A stretch of 64,000 nucleotides of DNA from Flavobacterium magnum (GCF_003055625.1 NZ_CP028811.1:2480001-2544000), one strand, 5' to 3'. Positions 35,598-46,177 are shown, counted from the first letter of the stretch. Numbers and translations: made by a program. Notes: generated by a model from the sequence alone, not told the origin.

Positions 35598-35763
35598 TGT
35601 AACGTGGAAAGATTAAAGCAGCAAAGTTACAAAGTTTTTCAGGAAGTGTCAGCAAAGTTCGACAGTTCCAAAACGGCTTTTTTTAAAGCAACTTTTGAAA
35701 CCGAACACGCGGGTTCAAACGAACTTTGTAAATTTGGCACACCTGTAAACTGCACCTTCCTAC

Positions 35764-36276
35764 ATGAAAAAAATACTGCTGCTTTCCGATACCCACAGTC
35801 ACATCGACGACAAGATCCTGAAATATGCGGCACAGGCAGACGAAATCTGGCATGCAGGTGACATCGGCGACCTGAACGTCACTGACACGTTGAAACGCAT
35901 CAAGCCGCTGCGCGCCGTATACGGCAATATTGATGGTGATAAGGCGCGTATGGAATTCCCATTGCACAACCGTTTTTTTTGCGAGGGCGTCGAGGTCTGG
36001 ATCACACACATCGGCGGCTATCCGGGTAAATACAATCCGGCGGTAAGGCAGGAAATTAACGACCATCCGCCGAAACTGTTCATTTGCGGGCATTCGCACA
36101 TCCTTAAGGTAATGTTTGATAAGAAGCTCGGTTTGCTGCACATGAATCCGGGCGCCTGCGGCATCAGCGGCTTCCATCAGGTCCGTACCATGCTGCGGTT
36201 TGTGATTGACGGGGAAAAAATCAGTGATCTGGAGGTGATTGAACTCGGACAGAAGCGCCCGCCATCCATGCATTAA
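35764..36276 (+). CDS. YfcE-like metallophosphoesterase
   Basis: 170 residues with a calcineurin-type metal site: LSDTHSH (8-14), HAGDIGD (37-43), GNIDGD (58-63), THIGGYPG (about 80-87) and CGHSHI (about 105-110). This matches the YfcE/MJ0936 family of small phosphodiesterases, manganese-dependent in the E. coli protein and of unknown natural substrate. It has its own promoter region and is closed by a bidirectional terminator before the DUF4293 gene. Confidence 0.93.
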   Translation: MKKILLLSDTHSHIDDKILKYAAQADEIWHAGDIGDLNVTDTLKRIKPLRAVYGNIDGDKARMEFPLHNRFFCEGVEVWITHIGGYPGKYNPAVRQEINDHPPKLFICGHSHILKVMFDKKLGLLHMNPGACGISGFHQVRTMLRFVIDGEKISDLEVIELGQKRPPSMH

Positions 36277-36308
36277 TAACTACCGGATTTCCATATTTGT
36301 AAAACAAA

Positions 36309-36338
36309 AAAAGTCCGAACTTTCGTTCAGACTTTTCT
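36309..36338. terminator. Bidirectional terminator after the phosphoesterase gene
   Basis: AAGTCCGAAC (36311-36320) pairs with GTTCAGACTT (36325-36334), with one mismatch, across TTTC; A-run before and T-run after. Confidence 0.85.
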
Positions 36339-36365
36339 TCGCACTAATAAACTAAGTTTATAGGG

Positions 36366-36776
36366 TTACCTCAACCGGTCCGCAGATTTTACGAGATCTT
36401 CATCCTTCTTGATGGCTTTGTTGGCTAAGACCAAAAAAACGATAGCAACAATCGGGAGGAACATACCAATACCTTTCTCAGAAACGACGGGCGCTTCTCC
36501 AGATAAATTTAGCGAGCGGTATACAAATAATCCTAATAAAATTAAATTCAATATCATATTCAGCCTGTTCATCACAAACTGGTTTTGTCTTTTTGCGTAC
36601 GAAATGATTGCCATGACCGACAATGCGGTACTCAAACCGAAAAGCGGTACATAAATGGTTTCAGCCACAAAAAAAACGTCCTTGCCATCCACCTTCCACA
36701 ACGGGAAAATGAACGGAAGCACACCGGTCGCGAGGAGCGCGATGGCCATGTAGACGGTCTGTATTCTCTGCAGCAT
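36366..36776 (-). CDS. DUF4293 four-span membrane protein
   Basis: 136 residues from the ATG at 36776 (start MLQRIQTVYMAIAL, the usual DUF4293 opening); seven codons farther upstream another ATG exists but adds non-family residues. Four hydrophobic helices are seen at about 4-23, 40-60, 74-90 and 100-118. The function is unknown. In this phylum the gene is often next to rho, as here, where it is divergent. Confidence 0.85.
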   Translation of the reverse strand: MLQRIQTVYMAIALLATGVLPFIFPLWKVDGKDVFFVAETIYVPLFGLSTALSVMAIISYAKRQNQFVMNRLNMILNLILLGLFVYRSLNLSGEAPVVSEKGIGMFLPIVAIVFLVLANKAIKKDEDLVKSADRLR

Positions 36777-36959
36777 ACTGTAGTAATTTCGGCACAAAAA
36801 TATATTTTCTTTTTAATAATTGCTATTGTCTGCTGAAATATTATTTGTATTATTGCACAACTAAACCGTAAGTACTTCATCCTTCGGTATATTCATTTTC
36901 AAAAATTTCACCACCATTCATTCCGAATTGCTCCAATTTAATTAATTCAAAAAACATTC

Positions 36960-38786
36960 ATGTTTGATATTTCTGCATTAAAAGAAATGAAGCTTACTGA
37001 GCTTCAGGAAATTGCCAAATTGGCCAAAAACATCAAAACAGCAGGCGTAAAAAAAGAAGTACTGATTGAGAGGATCCTCGCCAACCAGGCCGCTGCCACG
37101 ACTACCCAGGACAATAACAACGGGTCCGCAGCCGAAGAAGGCAAAGGCAAAAGAACACGCATGTCAAAAGATAAGAAAGACGCTTCCGCAGAGACTCCTC
37201 CGTCGCCCAGGACCGCGGAAAGCGCCACATTGTTTGACCAGGCCGTCAGTGAACCCGAGTCGGCCGCAACCACCCAGCAAACTGAACGCAGGAATAAATT
37301 CGGGAAGAATAAATTCGACAAAAAGAACCGCAACAACAACAACAACGATTCCCAGGAAACTTTGGGAGACACGCAGGAACAGGCTGCAGAAAGTACTGCG
37401 GAAAGGAAGCCGAAAATTATCGGTAAAAACCAGGGTCCGAACCAAAATCCGCAAAACCAGAACAATAACAATAATAACAGCAACACACAGTCCGACACAC
37501 AGCCGAACCGTGTGCAGCAAAGCAATCCGAACCAGGCCCAAAACGGGAACAGCAACGGAAACGACAATCAAAACCCTAAACCGAATAACTACCCTAACGG
37601 AAACCAGAATGCCCGGGGCGAAGCCGCGTTTAAAGGGAAAAAGAACAATTTTCGTGATTCGGATTACGAATTTGACGGGATTATCGAAAGCGAAGGTGTT
37701 TTGGAAATGATGCCTGACGGCTACGGTTTCCTGCGTTCTTCGGATTACAATTATCTGGCCTCGCCGGATGACATTTACCTTTCGACATCGCAGATCCGCC
37801 TTTTTGGGCTCAAGACCGGCGATACCGTGAAAGGCGTGGTCCGTCCGCCAAAGGAAGGGGAGAAGTTTTTTCCATTGGTAAGGGTTTTGAAAATTAACGG
37901 GCACGACCCTCAGGTAGTCCGGGACCGTGTGTCTTTTGAGCACCTGACCCCGATTTTCCCACAGCAGAAATTCAGGATTGCTGAGAAAGGCAGCTCAATT
38001 TCCACGCGCATCATCGACCTGTTTTCACCGATCGGTAAAGGACAGCGTGGGATGATTGTGGCACAACCGAAAACCGGTAAGACGATGTTGCTGAAAGACA
38101 TTGCCAACGCCATTGCGTCAAACCATCCTGAGGTCTATCTATTGGTGTTGTTGATTGATGAGCGCCCGGAAGAGGTGACCGACATGCAACGCAACGTCAG
38201 GGGAGAGGTGATCGCCTCAACCTTTGACCGCGAGCCGCAGGAACATGTGAAGATTGCGAACATCGTTTTGGAAAAAGCAAAAAGGCTTGTGGAGTGCGGA
38301 CATGATGTGGTGATCCTGCTGGATTCCATCACGCGACTGGCCAGAGCTTACAATACCGTGCAACCCGCATCCGGGAAAGTACTTTCCGGGGGTGTCGATG
38401 CCAATGCGCTGCAGAAACCAAAACGCTTCTTCGGGGCGGCACGAAACGTGGAAAATGGCGGATCGCTGAGTATTATCGCTACGGCCCTGACTGAAACAGG
38501 TTCTAAAATGGACGAGGTGATTTTCGAAGAATTCAAGGGAACCGGAAACATGGAACTGCAATTGGATCGCAAGATTGCCAATAAGCGTATTTTCCCGGCC
38601 ATCGACCTTACGTCGTCAAGCACACGCCGGGACGATTTGCTTTTGGATGAGAAAACACTACAGCGCATGTGGATCATGCGGAAATACCTGTCAGACATGA
38701 ATCCGGTGGAAGCCATGGATTTTATCAATGACCGATTTAAGAAAACCCGTAACAACGAAGAGTTCCTGATATCGATGAATGATTAG
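36960..38786 (+). CDS. rho: Transcription termination factor Rho with Asn-rich insert
   Basis: 608 residues against 419 in E. coli. The Rho N-terminal helical domain (1-45) is followed by about 190 residues of low-complexity sequence (46-235) rich in Asn, Gln, Lys and Ser, with runs of five or six Asn. Then comes the RNA-binding cold-shock-like domain (about 238-315), Walker A AQPKTGKT (368-375) and [13 protein letters not shown] with Walker B. Such insertion domains are known in Bacteroidota Rho and can promote phase separation. Rho may control its own leader (163-base gap to the divergent gene). Confidence 0.95.
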   Translation: MFDISALKEMKLTELQEIAKLAKNIKTAGVKKEVLIERILANQAAATTTQDNNNGSAAEEGKGKRTRMSKDKKDASAETPPSPRTAESATLFDQAVSEPESAATTQQTERRNKFGKNKFDKKNRNNNNNDSQETLGDTQEQAAESTAERKPKIIGKNQGPNQNPQNQNNNNNNSNTQSDTQPNRVQQSNPNQAQNGNSNGNDNQNPKPNNYPNGNQNARGEAAFKGKKNNFRDSDYEFDGIIESEGVLEMMPDGYGFLRSSDYNYLASPDDIYLSTSQIRLFGLKTGDTVKGVVRPPKEGEKFFPLVRVLKINGHDPQVVRDRVSFEHLTPIFPQQKFRIAEKGSSISTRIIDLFSPIGKGQRGMIVAQPKTGKTMLLKDIANAIASNHPEVYLLVLLIDERPEEVTDMQRNVRGEVIASTFDREPQEHVKIANIVLEKAKRLVECGHDVVILLDSITRLARAYNTVQPASGKVLSGGVDANALQKPKRFFGAARNVENGGSLSIIATALTETGSKMDEVIFEEFKGTGNMELQLDRKIANKRIFPAIDLTSSSTRRDDLLLDEKTLQRMWIMRKYLSDMNPVEAMDFINDRFKKTRNNEEFLISMND

Positions 38787-38816
38787 TAATCGTTGGCTGC
38801 GACGCCTGTACATTAT

Positions 38817-38847
38817 AAAAAAAGTCCCGGATTTCCGGGACTTTTTC
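38817..38847. terminator. Bidirectional terminator between rho and the protease gene
   Basis: AAAGTCCCGG (38821-38830) pairs with CCGGGACTTT (38835-38844) across ATTT, with A-run and T-run flanks. Confidence 0.92.
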
Positions 38848-38849
38848 AT

Positions 38850-41800
38850 TTAATTCTTGATGACTTTTATCACTTTGACTTCTGACTCGTCGTTGGTGAG
38901 CCTGATCATGTATGCCCCGGAACTTAACCCGGCCATTTCGATCTGGAACTTGTCCATACCCACTTCGGCTTCCCTGATCAGCTTGCCTTCAATACTGTAC
39001 AACGCGTATTTGGCAACGGTTTGTTTGGCGTCAATCTCCAGCCTTTCCTGCACAGGATTCGGATAATATTCAAGTTGGCTGAATGCATCCGAGCCGTCGG
39101 TTCCAAGCGTAATACAGCTGATAGTGGCATCCCATCCTGAAGCGGTCTCGCTGCCGTCAGAAGCAAAACGGAATGTCAAAGCTCCCGTGGCATCCGTGGA
39201 GTTGAAGGTTGTAGGCATATTGTAACCTCCGCCGGAATAGAGCAACGGACTGGAAGTCGTAGGGCCGTTGTAGATTGACATTGAGTCGCAGCAACTTTCG
39301 AGCGAAATATAATTGAATACCGCTTTCACCTTTTGCCCTGCGCTGTCGGGAGCAATCGTAGTCACATAATATTCATTGTCCTGATACGACCCTGTAGCAC
39401 CTCCCGTGTCATAGAAATGATTACCACCGCAGTAATCCGGCTGGGTACAGACAATGAGCGGCCCTGCCCAGTCGGTATGGCCATCGCTGCAAAGCGATCG
39501 GACATAAAAATCGTAGCAGGTATTCGGGCTCAGCGCGCTGAACGTGTGTTGGCTGTTCGCCACAACGGTACCTGAAACCGCAGGTGGCGCGCCATGGGGT
39601 ATTAACTGCATTTCCCACGAACTGGCATTGTAATTTTCAAGCCATGATACGGTGGCGGCGGTTTTGGTAACATTTGAGGCGATCAGGTTCCCGGGCGGGT
39701 TAGGACAGTCAGGAAGCGGTTCACAAATAATGGTAGCATCCCAACCGCTGTATTGACCGCTGGAATCCGATGAGAATAAAAACGTCAATGCACCGAGTGG
39801 ATTTGTCGCTACGACATTTCCGGGTGACAGATTGCCATTACCGGAATACAGGTATGGGTAATTTGTACCCGGACCGTCGTAAATGGTCATATAATCGCAG
39901 CAGGACTCCAACTGGAACGCATTGAAAATCGCGCGTACCCTGTTGCCGGCGGTGTCGGGATAAATTACGGTTTGCTTGTATTCGTTTGGTCCGTAAGATC
40001 CTGTAGCGCCACCACTATCGTAAAAATGGACTCCCGCACAGTAGTCAGGCGTGGTGCAAAAGTTAAACGGGCCTACCCAATCTGAATTGCCCATGGTACA
40101 ATTCGATCTGATGTAAAGTTGGTAGCACGTGCCCGGCGACAAACCTGAAACTGCGTAGGGTCTGGTTTGCGTAATGGTTCCATTGCCGGCCGGACTGCCG
40201 TTTTGCGGCACAATCTCAACTTCCCAGCTTGCGGGAGTGCCGTAATCATCCCAGGTGAACTGGGCTGATGTTGTCGTAACATTTGAAACGCTCAAGGAGG
40301 TAGGCGCATTTGGGCAGGCTGGCATGGGTTCGCAAATTATCGTCGCGTCCCATCCGGAATAAGTAGCGCTGCCGTCAGAATGGAATTCGAAGGTCAATGC
40401 GCCTGTAGGTGTAGTGGCTTTATATGTGCCGGGATTGCTGTTTTGATAACTGTTATACAACAAAGGATAAGTGGCGTCAGGGCCGTTATAAATCCGAAGG
40501 TAATCACAGCAGGATTCCAACTGAAAAGAGTTGAAAACGGCTTTCACACGTTCTCCGGCTGTCGACGGATAAATTACTTTGGTATAATTTTCGTAATCGT
40601 TATACGCCCCAGCAGGTCCTCCGGTGTCATAAAAATGGGCGCCTCCGCAGTAATCAGGTGGCGTACAGAATTGTAGCGGGCCAGTCCAATCCGTGGCGCC
40701 GGCTGCGCAAAACGTCCTTACATAAAAATCGTAGCACGTATTTGCGGACAGGTTTTCAAAAGAATAGGCGTTCATGCTAATCATGGTTCCGCTTCCTGTG
40801 GGCGTGGTTCCGTGAGGCAGCACTTCAATTTCCCATGAACTTGAGTTCGTATCATTGTCCCATCCGATATTTGCTTCATTAAAGGAAATGCTGTCGAGAT
40901 GCAGGTTAGCCGGCGCCGTCGCACATGGCGAAACGGGTTCACACAAAATGACAGCATCCCAACCGGTTCCACCCTGATAGGCAGACTGGAAGGAAAATGT
41001 CAGGGCCCCTGTCGGATGAGATGAGATAAACGAAACAGGTGGGTTGCCGTAATAGTTGTAATAGAGCACCTCCGCATTTGTCGAAGGGCCGTCGTACACT
41101 GCAAAGTAATCGCAACAATTGTTGATGTTGAATTCGTTGAAAATGGCACGTACGCGATCGCCGGCGTTTTCAGGGTAAATCACTGTTGTTTTATTTTCAT
41201 ATGGAAGGTAGGCGCCTGTAGCCCCACCGGAATCATAGAAATGGGCACCTCCGCAATAATCCGGCTGAGTGCAGAAGTAGAGCGGGCCCGCCCAGGTCGA
41301 GGTTCCGTCAGCACAAATCGACCGGACATAAAAATCGTAACAACTGTTTAATGCCAGCCCCTCAAACTCGGTTAGGGTGGTATTGATTATGGTACCGGTA
41401 CCTGTTGGCGTCATCCCATGGGGGACCATTTCAGTCTCCCAGGACCAGGCATTGGAACTGTCTGTCCAGCCAATCCTGGCAAAATCAGTGCTTACGTAAG
41501 TAACCTCCAGATTTGTGGGTGCATTCGGGCAGGCTGGCATTGGCTCACAAATAATCGACGCATCCCATCCGTTTCCAGTTTCATATTCATTGGAGTAAAA
41601 AACAAAGGTCAGCGCGCCGGTATTGACTTCTGTGGAAACCACTGTCCCGGGAGAATTGTAATTGCCTTCGTAAAGCACAGGATACGTCTCGTCAGGTCCG
41701 TTATGGATCACCATAAAATCACTCCAGTTGTCCAGTTGGTAAGTATTGAAAACCGCCCTGATGCGATCGCCCGGGTTATCAGGATATATGGTGGTGACTT

Positions 41801-44800
41801 TATGCTCGTTATTCTGGTATGGGCCTGTAGCTCCGCCCGTATCATAGAAATGGCTTCCGTTGCAGTAGTCCGGCGGGGTGCAGAATTTGAATGGTCCTGA
41901 CCAACCTGAGGTGCCCGCAGCACAGACAGATCTTACATAAAAATCATAACAAGTGTCGAGCGTTAGGCCGGTATACTCGACAGTTCCCGTAGTATTTGAT
42001 ACCCCTATTCCCGTCGGATATGCACCTGAGGGCAACAGCTCAGTTTCCCATGATATTGCCGAAGCATCGTCTTCCCAGGTGATGTTTGCTGTATGGAGGG
42101 TGAGGTTTGTTGTATGCAGGTTTGTTGGCTGGGTCGGACAAGCGGGTATTGGTTCGCATATGATGGTCGCATCCCATCCTGAAGCTACCTGATAGTCGCT
42201 GGAATTGAAAAGGAACGTCAGCGCACCCTCCGGATGTGAGGACGCGAACGACGGCGGCATCTCATCAAAATAACTGTAGTACAAAATGGGTGAACTTGTA
42301 TCGGGCCCATCGAATACAATAAAATAACCGCAGCATTCCCCTAAGTCAAAGCTGTTGAAAATGGCCCGGATACGCTCACCGGTTTGGTCAGGACGAATGA
42401 TTGTCACGTTATTTTCTCCGATCTGGAAATTCCCTGACGGCCCGCCGCTGTCGTAGAAATGCGTTCCGGCGCAGTAGTCAGGTTGTGTGCAGAAATCGAA
42501 CGGGCCTGCCCAGGCTGCATCCCCCAATTCACAGAGGTTGCGCACATAAAATTTATAACAGGTCGATGCGGTAAGGCCTGTGATGGTATATGGATTTGAA
42601 TTTACGATGGTACCGGATCCCGTCGGACTTGCGTTTGCTGCCACAACTTCGACCTCCCAGCTTGCGGCACCCGAAGCATCCACCCATCCAATTTGTGATG
42701 TAGCGCTGGCTGCTGATACAAGCGTAATCCCGGAAGGGATGCTGCAGATGGTTGAAAAAGAAGCTGCCACGCTGAAACTTCCCGTACCGCAGGAATTTTT
42801 TCCGCGCACGCGCCAGAAATAAAGGTGTCCGTTGGCCAGACCTTGCGCAGTGTAGGTATTTGTTGCAACAGACTGTGTTTGCACAATGTTGGCAAACGAA
42901 GCGTCTTCGGCAATTTGTATTTCATACGCCTGCGCGTTCAGATCTGCATTCCAGCTAAATGATGCCGGTAGGGGATAGCCCATCGTACCGTTGACGGGCG
43001 CCAAAATCGTGAGTGGCTGGAACGTATCGGATAAAATCTGGAGTGCCACCGGAATTTCATAGGAATCATTAGCCGAGATCCCACTGATTGTGAACGGATA
43101 GACGCCCGGCACCAGTGAGTTGATGTTGCTCAGCGTAACCTCAAAATCTCCCGATGCCGTCATGGTTTCCGCGGTGAAAGCGGCTGAGATTCCTGCAGGG
43201 AGGTTTAATGCTGACAGCGTCACTACATCGCTGAAGCCCGATTTGGTATGGAGGTTGAAAGCGTATGTACTGCTGCTGTTGTCGTCACATTCAAACTTAA
43301 CGTTGTCAGTCGACGTGATCCAGAAATCCTTCGCAGTGGTTCCCGAAATAATCAGGCTGTATTGCTGCTGGTTGTTGACCAAAGTACCTTTATGGGTGAC
43401 GCGGATGGTGTAACTTCCTGACGGATTCGGGATTTCAATTTTCTCCACGTTATCCACCACGTTATCACCCTTTGTTGCCGCGGCCGCGGGCGATGCGGGG
43501 TTTAACTTCCAGGGCCTGTAGGTGTCGTTGCTCTGCAAGATGGTGATGTCGAGGTCGTTCACGAGCGCCGGTGTCGGATCATCGATGGCCTGCGAATGGA
43601 TTATACCCTGCGGATCGGTCCAGCAGATTGTGGCCAGCAACGGCTCATCACCAAGCGCGTTCACCCCGATAGTATAGGTCTCGCCCTGTAACAAGGTGTT
43701 TTCCTGGATGTAAGTCTGGAAATCTCTTTTGGTAATGATATTCGCCGCCTTTTCTGCATTGATAAGACCCCAGCCAAAACTATAATCGGGTCCGGGTGTC
43801 AGCCCCGCTTCATCAGCACTATGAATCATGAGGCCTCGTAGCGTAGCCGCCCTCATGAATACATTGTTTTTCTGATGGTAATATTGTTGCAGAAGCAGCA
43901 AGGTGCCGTTTACGCTGGGTGACGCCATAGAGGTACCCGAAAGATAATCGTAGCTGGTGTCCGAATCGTCTACTGCTGAGAAAGTGTTTACGCCCTTAGC
44001 CGAAATGTCCGGTTTAATCCTACCATCATCAGTGGGTCCCCAACTGCTGAAGTCGGACATCACTACCGAACTTTCATCGTCATATTGCAGGACTTCCTCC
44101 ACAGCGGCGACCACAATCGAGTTTTTGCTGAGCGCGTGCGTTGTAAGCAAATCGTAGCCATTTTTGTCCAGGTTAAAATTTCCCCTGCTGTTTCCGGCTG
44201 CGCACACAAACTGATAATACGGTGCATTGAACATGATGTCATCGAAAGCCTGCGCTTCTTCGTCATATTTCCCGTATTCGAAATCCTCCACATAGTACGG
44301 GTTACGGCCATAGGAATGGTTCGACAGCAGCAAACCGCCGGCTGCCGCCGCGGCCACTTCAGAGATATCGTCATTCCAGTCGTAGGAGTCGGCATGGGCT
44401 TTATAAGCCATCCCGGTTGCTGCCCCATTTTGGACGAGATTGGTCCCCATGATGGTGCCTGCGACGTGGGTTGAATGGTAATGCGTATCCAAAGTCCCGT
44501 CCTCCACCGAAACACGTCCGCTAAAAAGTTGATGGGTTTCCCGCGCTCCTGCAGCATCCCACACGCCGGAAATCATGTTTTCACCGTTGATGTTGAGTCC
44601 GAGGCTTCCACCGCTGTAGAGCTTGTTGGCGCGCGAGGTGATTCCGGCTCCTTCATTAAATGTCATATAATACACCGGCCTGAGTTGCGCGGTGACACCG
44701 ACCAGTTCGGAAAATGTTTTGTCTTTACTGATTTTCAATGGCCATTGATACAATTTGGCAAGCATCCGTGCTTTGTTTCGGTTTTCTTCAAATTGCTTGT

Positions 44801-44924
44801 GAAATCTGGCTGATGCTGCTTTTAATTTTGATACATCAGTGTGGCGGATGATGTCTTGTTTGTCTTTTGCGGTCTGGGAGAAAGACCAAATGGGAATCAG
44901 GAGCAGGACTAATAATTTCTTCAT
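38850..44924 (-). CDS. T9SS-exported S8 (subtilisin-like) protease with CUB and FN3 modules
   Basis: 2024 residues. Signal peptide (1-16, ...WSFSQ), then an S8 peptidase domain with Asp123 (VWDAAGARETH), His153 (HSTHVAGT), oxyanion Asn245 and Ser332 (SGTSMASPSVNG). Two FN3-like domains (about 633-815) precede six CUB-like modules that each open with PDYC(A/N/G)G.HFYD and hold C-C-D/G-Y segments; FN3 domains separate them, giving six CUB and seven FN3 in all. The last 78 residues are a type A T9SS sorting domain. It is a cell-surface or secreted endopeptidase whose modules probably bind polymers. It is preceded by a strong promoter. Confidence 0.93.
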   Translation of the reverse strand: MKKLLVLLLIPIWSFSQTAKDKQDIIRHTDVSKLKAASARFHKQFEENRNKARMLAKLYQWPLKISKDKTFSELVGVTAQLRPVYYMTFNEGAGITSRANKLYSGGSLGLNINGENMISGVWDAAGARETHQLFSGRVSVEDGTLDTHYHSTHVAGTIMGTNLVQNGAATGMAYKAHADSYDWNDDISEVAAAAAGGLLLSNHSYGRNPYYVEDFEYGKYDEEAQAFDDIMFNAPYYQFVCAAGNSRGNFNLDKNGYDLLTTHALSKNSIVVAAVEEVLQYDDESSVVMSDFSSWGPTDDGRIKPDISAKGVNTFSAVDDSDTSYDYLSGTSMASPSVNGTLLLLQQYYHQKNNVFMRAATLRGLMIHSADEAGLTPGPDYSFGWGLINAEKAANIITKRDFQTYIQENTLLQGETYTIGVNALGDEPLLATICWTDPQGIIHSQAIDDPTPALVNDLDITILQSNDTYRPWKLNPASPAAAATKGDNVVDNVEKIEIPNPSGSYTIRVTHKGTLVNNQQQYSLIISGTTAKDFWITSTDNVKFECDDNSSSTYAFNLHTKSGFSDVVTLSALNLPAGISAAFTAETMTASGDFEVTLSNINSLVPGVYPFTISGISANDSYEIPVALQILSDTFQPLTILAPVNGTMGYPLPASFSWNADLNAQAYEIQIAEDASFANIVQTQSVATNTYTAQGLANGHLYFWRVRGKNSCGTGSFSVAASFSTICSIPSGITLVSAASATSQIGWVDASGAASWEVEVVAANASPTGSGTIVNSNPYTITGLTASTCYKFYVRNLCELGDAAWAGPFDFCTQPDYCAGTHFYDSGGPSGNFQIGENNVTIIRPDQTGERIRAIFNSFDLGECCGYFIVFDGPDTSSPILYYSYFDEMPPSFASSHPEGALTFLFNSSDYQVASGWDATIICEPIPACPTQPTNLHTTNLTLHTANITWEDDASAISWETELLPSGAYPTGIGVSNTTGTVEYTGLTLDTCYDFYVRSVCAAGTSGWSGPFKFCTPPDYCNGSHFYDTGGATGPYQNNEHKVTTIYPDNPGDRIRAVFNTYQLDNWSDFMVIHNGPDETYPVLYEGNYNSPGTVVSTEVNTGALTFVFYSNEYETGNGWDASIICEPMPACPNAPTNLEVTYVSTDFARIGWTDSSNAWSWETEMVPHGMTPTGTGTIINTTLTEFEGLALNSCYDFYVRSICADGTSTWAGPLYFCTQPDYCGGAHFYDSGGATGAYLPYENKTTVIYPENAGDRVRAIFNEFNINNCCDYFAVYDGPSTNAEVLYYNYYGNPPVSFISSHPTGALTFSFQSAYQGGTGWDAVILCEPVSPCATAPANLHLDSISFNEANIGWDNDTNSSSWEIEVLPHGTTPTGSGTMISMNAYSFENLSANTCYDFYVRTFCAAGATDWTGPLQFCTPPDYCGGAHFYDTGGPAGAYNDYENYTKVIYPSTAGERVKAVFNSFQLESCCDYLRIYNGPDATYPLLYNSYQNSNPGTYKATTPTGALTFEFHSDGSATYSGWDATIICEPMPACPNAPTSLSVSNVTTTSAQFTWDDYGTPASWEVEIVPQNGSPAGNGTITQTRPYAVSGLSPGTCYQLYIRSNCTMGNSDWVGPFNFCTTPDYCAGVHFYDSGGATGSYGPNEYKQTVIYPDTAGNRVRAIFNAFQLESCCDYMTIYDGPGTNYPYLYSGNGNLSPGNVVATNPLGALTFLFSSDSSGQYSGWDATIICEPLPDCPNPPGNLIASNVTKTAATVSWLENYNASSWEMQLIPHGAPPAVSGTVVANSQHTFSALSPNTCYDFYVRSLCSDGHTDWAGPLIVCTQPDYCGGNHFYDTGGATGSYQDNEYYVTTIAPDSAGQKVKAVFNYISLESCCDSMSIYNGPTTSSPLLYSGGGYNMPTTFNSTDATGALTFRFASDGSETASGWDATISCITLGTDGSDAFSQLEYYPNPVQERLEIDAKQTVAKYALYSIEGKLIREAEVGMDKFQIEMAGLSSGAYMIRLTNDESEVKVIKVIKN
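39100..42480 (-). repeat. Six-copy tandem CUB-FN3 coding repeat, period about 608 bases
   Basis: The codons for HFYD recur near 42447, 41845, 41230, 40625, 40015 and 39407, so the period is 602-615 bases (about 203 residues). Copies are diverged but keep GATG.Y, NAFQLESCCDY-like and GWDA.I.CEP segments. The array is internal to the protease gene. Confidence 0.85.
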
Positions 44925-44983
44925 AACTGGGAAAGGTAGTGACGCAAAGTGTTGGTTTTGTTGTTGGTAAAGGTATCGGTTTC

Positions 44984-45014
44984 CAAATTTATAATAATTT
45001 TAACAATACGCAAA
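44984..45014 (-). promoter_or_regulatory. Strong promoter (TTTG-N19-TAAATTTG) for the S8 protease gene
   Basis: Read on the minus strand, TTTG (45014-45011), exactly 19 bases, then TAAATTTG (44991-44984). Both boxes are perfect. The -7 box ends 59 bases before the protease ATG, and the promoter follows the terminator of the endonuclease gene. Confidence 0.75.
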
Positions 45015-45052
45015 TAAATTCATAAATCGCGTATTTTTTTTCGACAAAGCAC

Positions 45053-45082
45053 AAAAAAACCCGCCATGTGAACTGGCAGGTT
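45053..45082 (-). terminator. Terminator after the first endonuclease I gene
   Basis: AACC-C-GCCA (45058-45066) pairs with TGGC-A-GGTT (45074-45082) across seven bases; the A-run at 45053-45059 is the T-run of the minus strand. Confidence 0.85.
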
Positions 45083-45103
45083 AATTTGATATTTGGGGAA
45101 CAG

Positions 45104-46177
45104 TTAGTTTACAATGACCTTCCTTGTTGCCGTCTGGTTCTCAGAAGTCATCCTGAGCAGGTAAAATCCTGAGGGTAGTCCGTTGAGCGTATAACTGTGA
45201 TTGTCCATCGCGGGCTTTGTAATTCTCTGTACCAGCTGCCCATTAAGGTTTATGAGTTCAATTTCATCCAAAACGACATCCCCATCGATATTGATTTTGT
45301 GGTCATTCGACGGATTCGGATACACCACCAGCTGTTCAAGGGAATGGTTTTCAATACCCAGCGGAATGGACGGCCAGCGGTTTTCGGCAGCAGGGCCGCC
45401 CCAGATCACCGTTGCGATATAAGGATTGTCGATAAACGGATTGCGGTTTCCCTGCCCGTAAGTGTTGCTCGCGTTGCCCAGGTAGGTGTTTCTCTGGTCT
45501 TCAACGGCAGACACCGGGTCTTCGGCATTCCATTGCAGGAAAAGCTGGATCATATTGGCGTCGGTGGCCAGTGTATTGCCAACACCGACATTTTTCGGCA
45601 GGCATTGGTCGTCATAACGCAGGTACATATACATCATCATTCGGGCTATATCGCCTTTCCAGTTATCGCCGGGATACCATCCGCCGGTCACTGCGCCCGA
45701 GTTCCCGCTTCCTGCGGCAAATTTCTTGCTCGCGCGGCTCCCGTTGCGTTGTACATCGGCAGCGCGTAAATGGTGCGCATCTGCACCGGCACCTGACGTG
45801 CCCAGATCCGGCGTACCAATGGATTGTGCGTAGGTATGTTCGCGGTTCCATTCGCCCACTGCACCACCGTTTGAATTTTTACTTCTCGAAAGGTCATTGG
45901 TTACATCACTGTCGCTGCCATTTTCCCAACCATAAATCAGGAGTACGTTTGAGGAATTGTTCGGGTCCTTATCCGTTATTTTCAACGCGTTCCATATCCC
46001 GGGCGTGTAGGACAACTGCTCGGTGTGTGTCGTGATGATTTTCGTAGCCAAAGCATTTTTGAGTGCCACGCCGGTAAGGGTCCAGTTAAATCCATTATAA
46101 TACGGTGCGGGACTTCCCGCCTGGGCAATGCTTAACAGTGTGAAAAACAATGCGGTAAACGATAATATTTTCTTCAT
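45104..46177 (-). CDS. Endonuclease I family nuclease with T9SS sorting domain
   Basis: 357 residues with a signal peptide (MKKILSFTALFFTLLSIAQA). The EndA/NucM-type nuclease core has WNREHTYAQS (near 110) and DAHHLRAADVQRN (near 136), the His-metal motif of this beta-beta-alpha-metal family, and GDIARMMMYMYLRY further on. The C-terminal 75 residues are a type A sorting domain (YPNPSNDHKINI ... VIVN-like end KVIVN). It is thus secreted through T9SS and degrades extracellular DNA and perhaps RNA. A paralogue follows upstream. Confidence 0.93.
   Translation of the reverse strand: MKKILSFTALFFTLLSIAQAGSPAPYYNGFNWTLTGVALKNALATKIITTHTEQLSYTPGIWNALKITDKDPNNSSNVLLIYGWENGSDSDVTNDLSRSKNSNGGAVGEWNREHTYAQSIGTPDLGTSGAGADAHHLRAADVQRNGSRASKKFAAGSGNSGAVTGGWYPGDNWKGDIARMMMYMYLRYDDQCLPKNVGVGNTLATDANMIQLFLQWNAEDPVSAVEDQRNTYLGNASNTYGQGNRNPFIDNPYIATVIWGGPAAENRWPSIPLGIENHSLEQLVVYPNPSNDHKINIDGDVVLDEIELINLNGQLVQRITKPAMDNHSYTLNGLPSGFYLLRMTSENQTATRKVIVN

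Noticed and set aside
37164..37943. 259-residue open frame on the minus strand within rho
   Set aside because: Produced by the Asn-rich low-complexity coding sequence read in antisense (a Val/Leu/Ile-rich product with no family).
39100..42480. Regular repeats that could suggest a CRISPR or satellite array
   Set aside because: Period of about 608 bases, in frame, diverged and protein-coding (CUB-FN3 modules); no short direct repeats with unique spacers.
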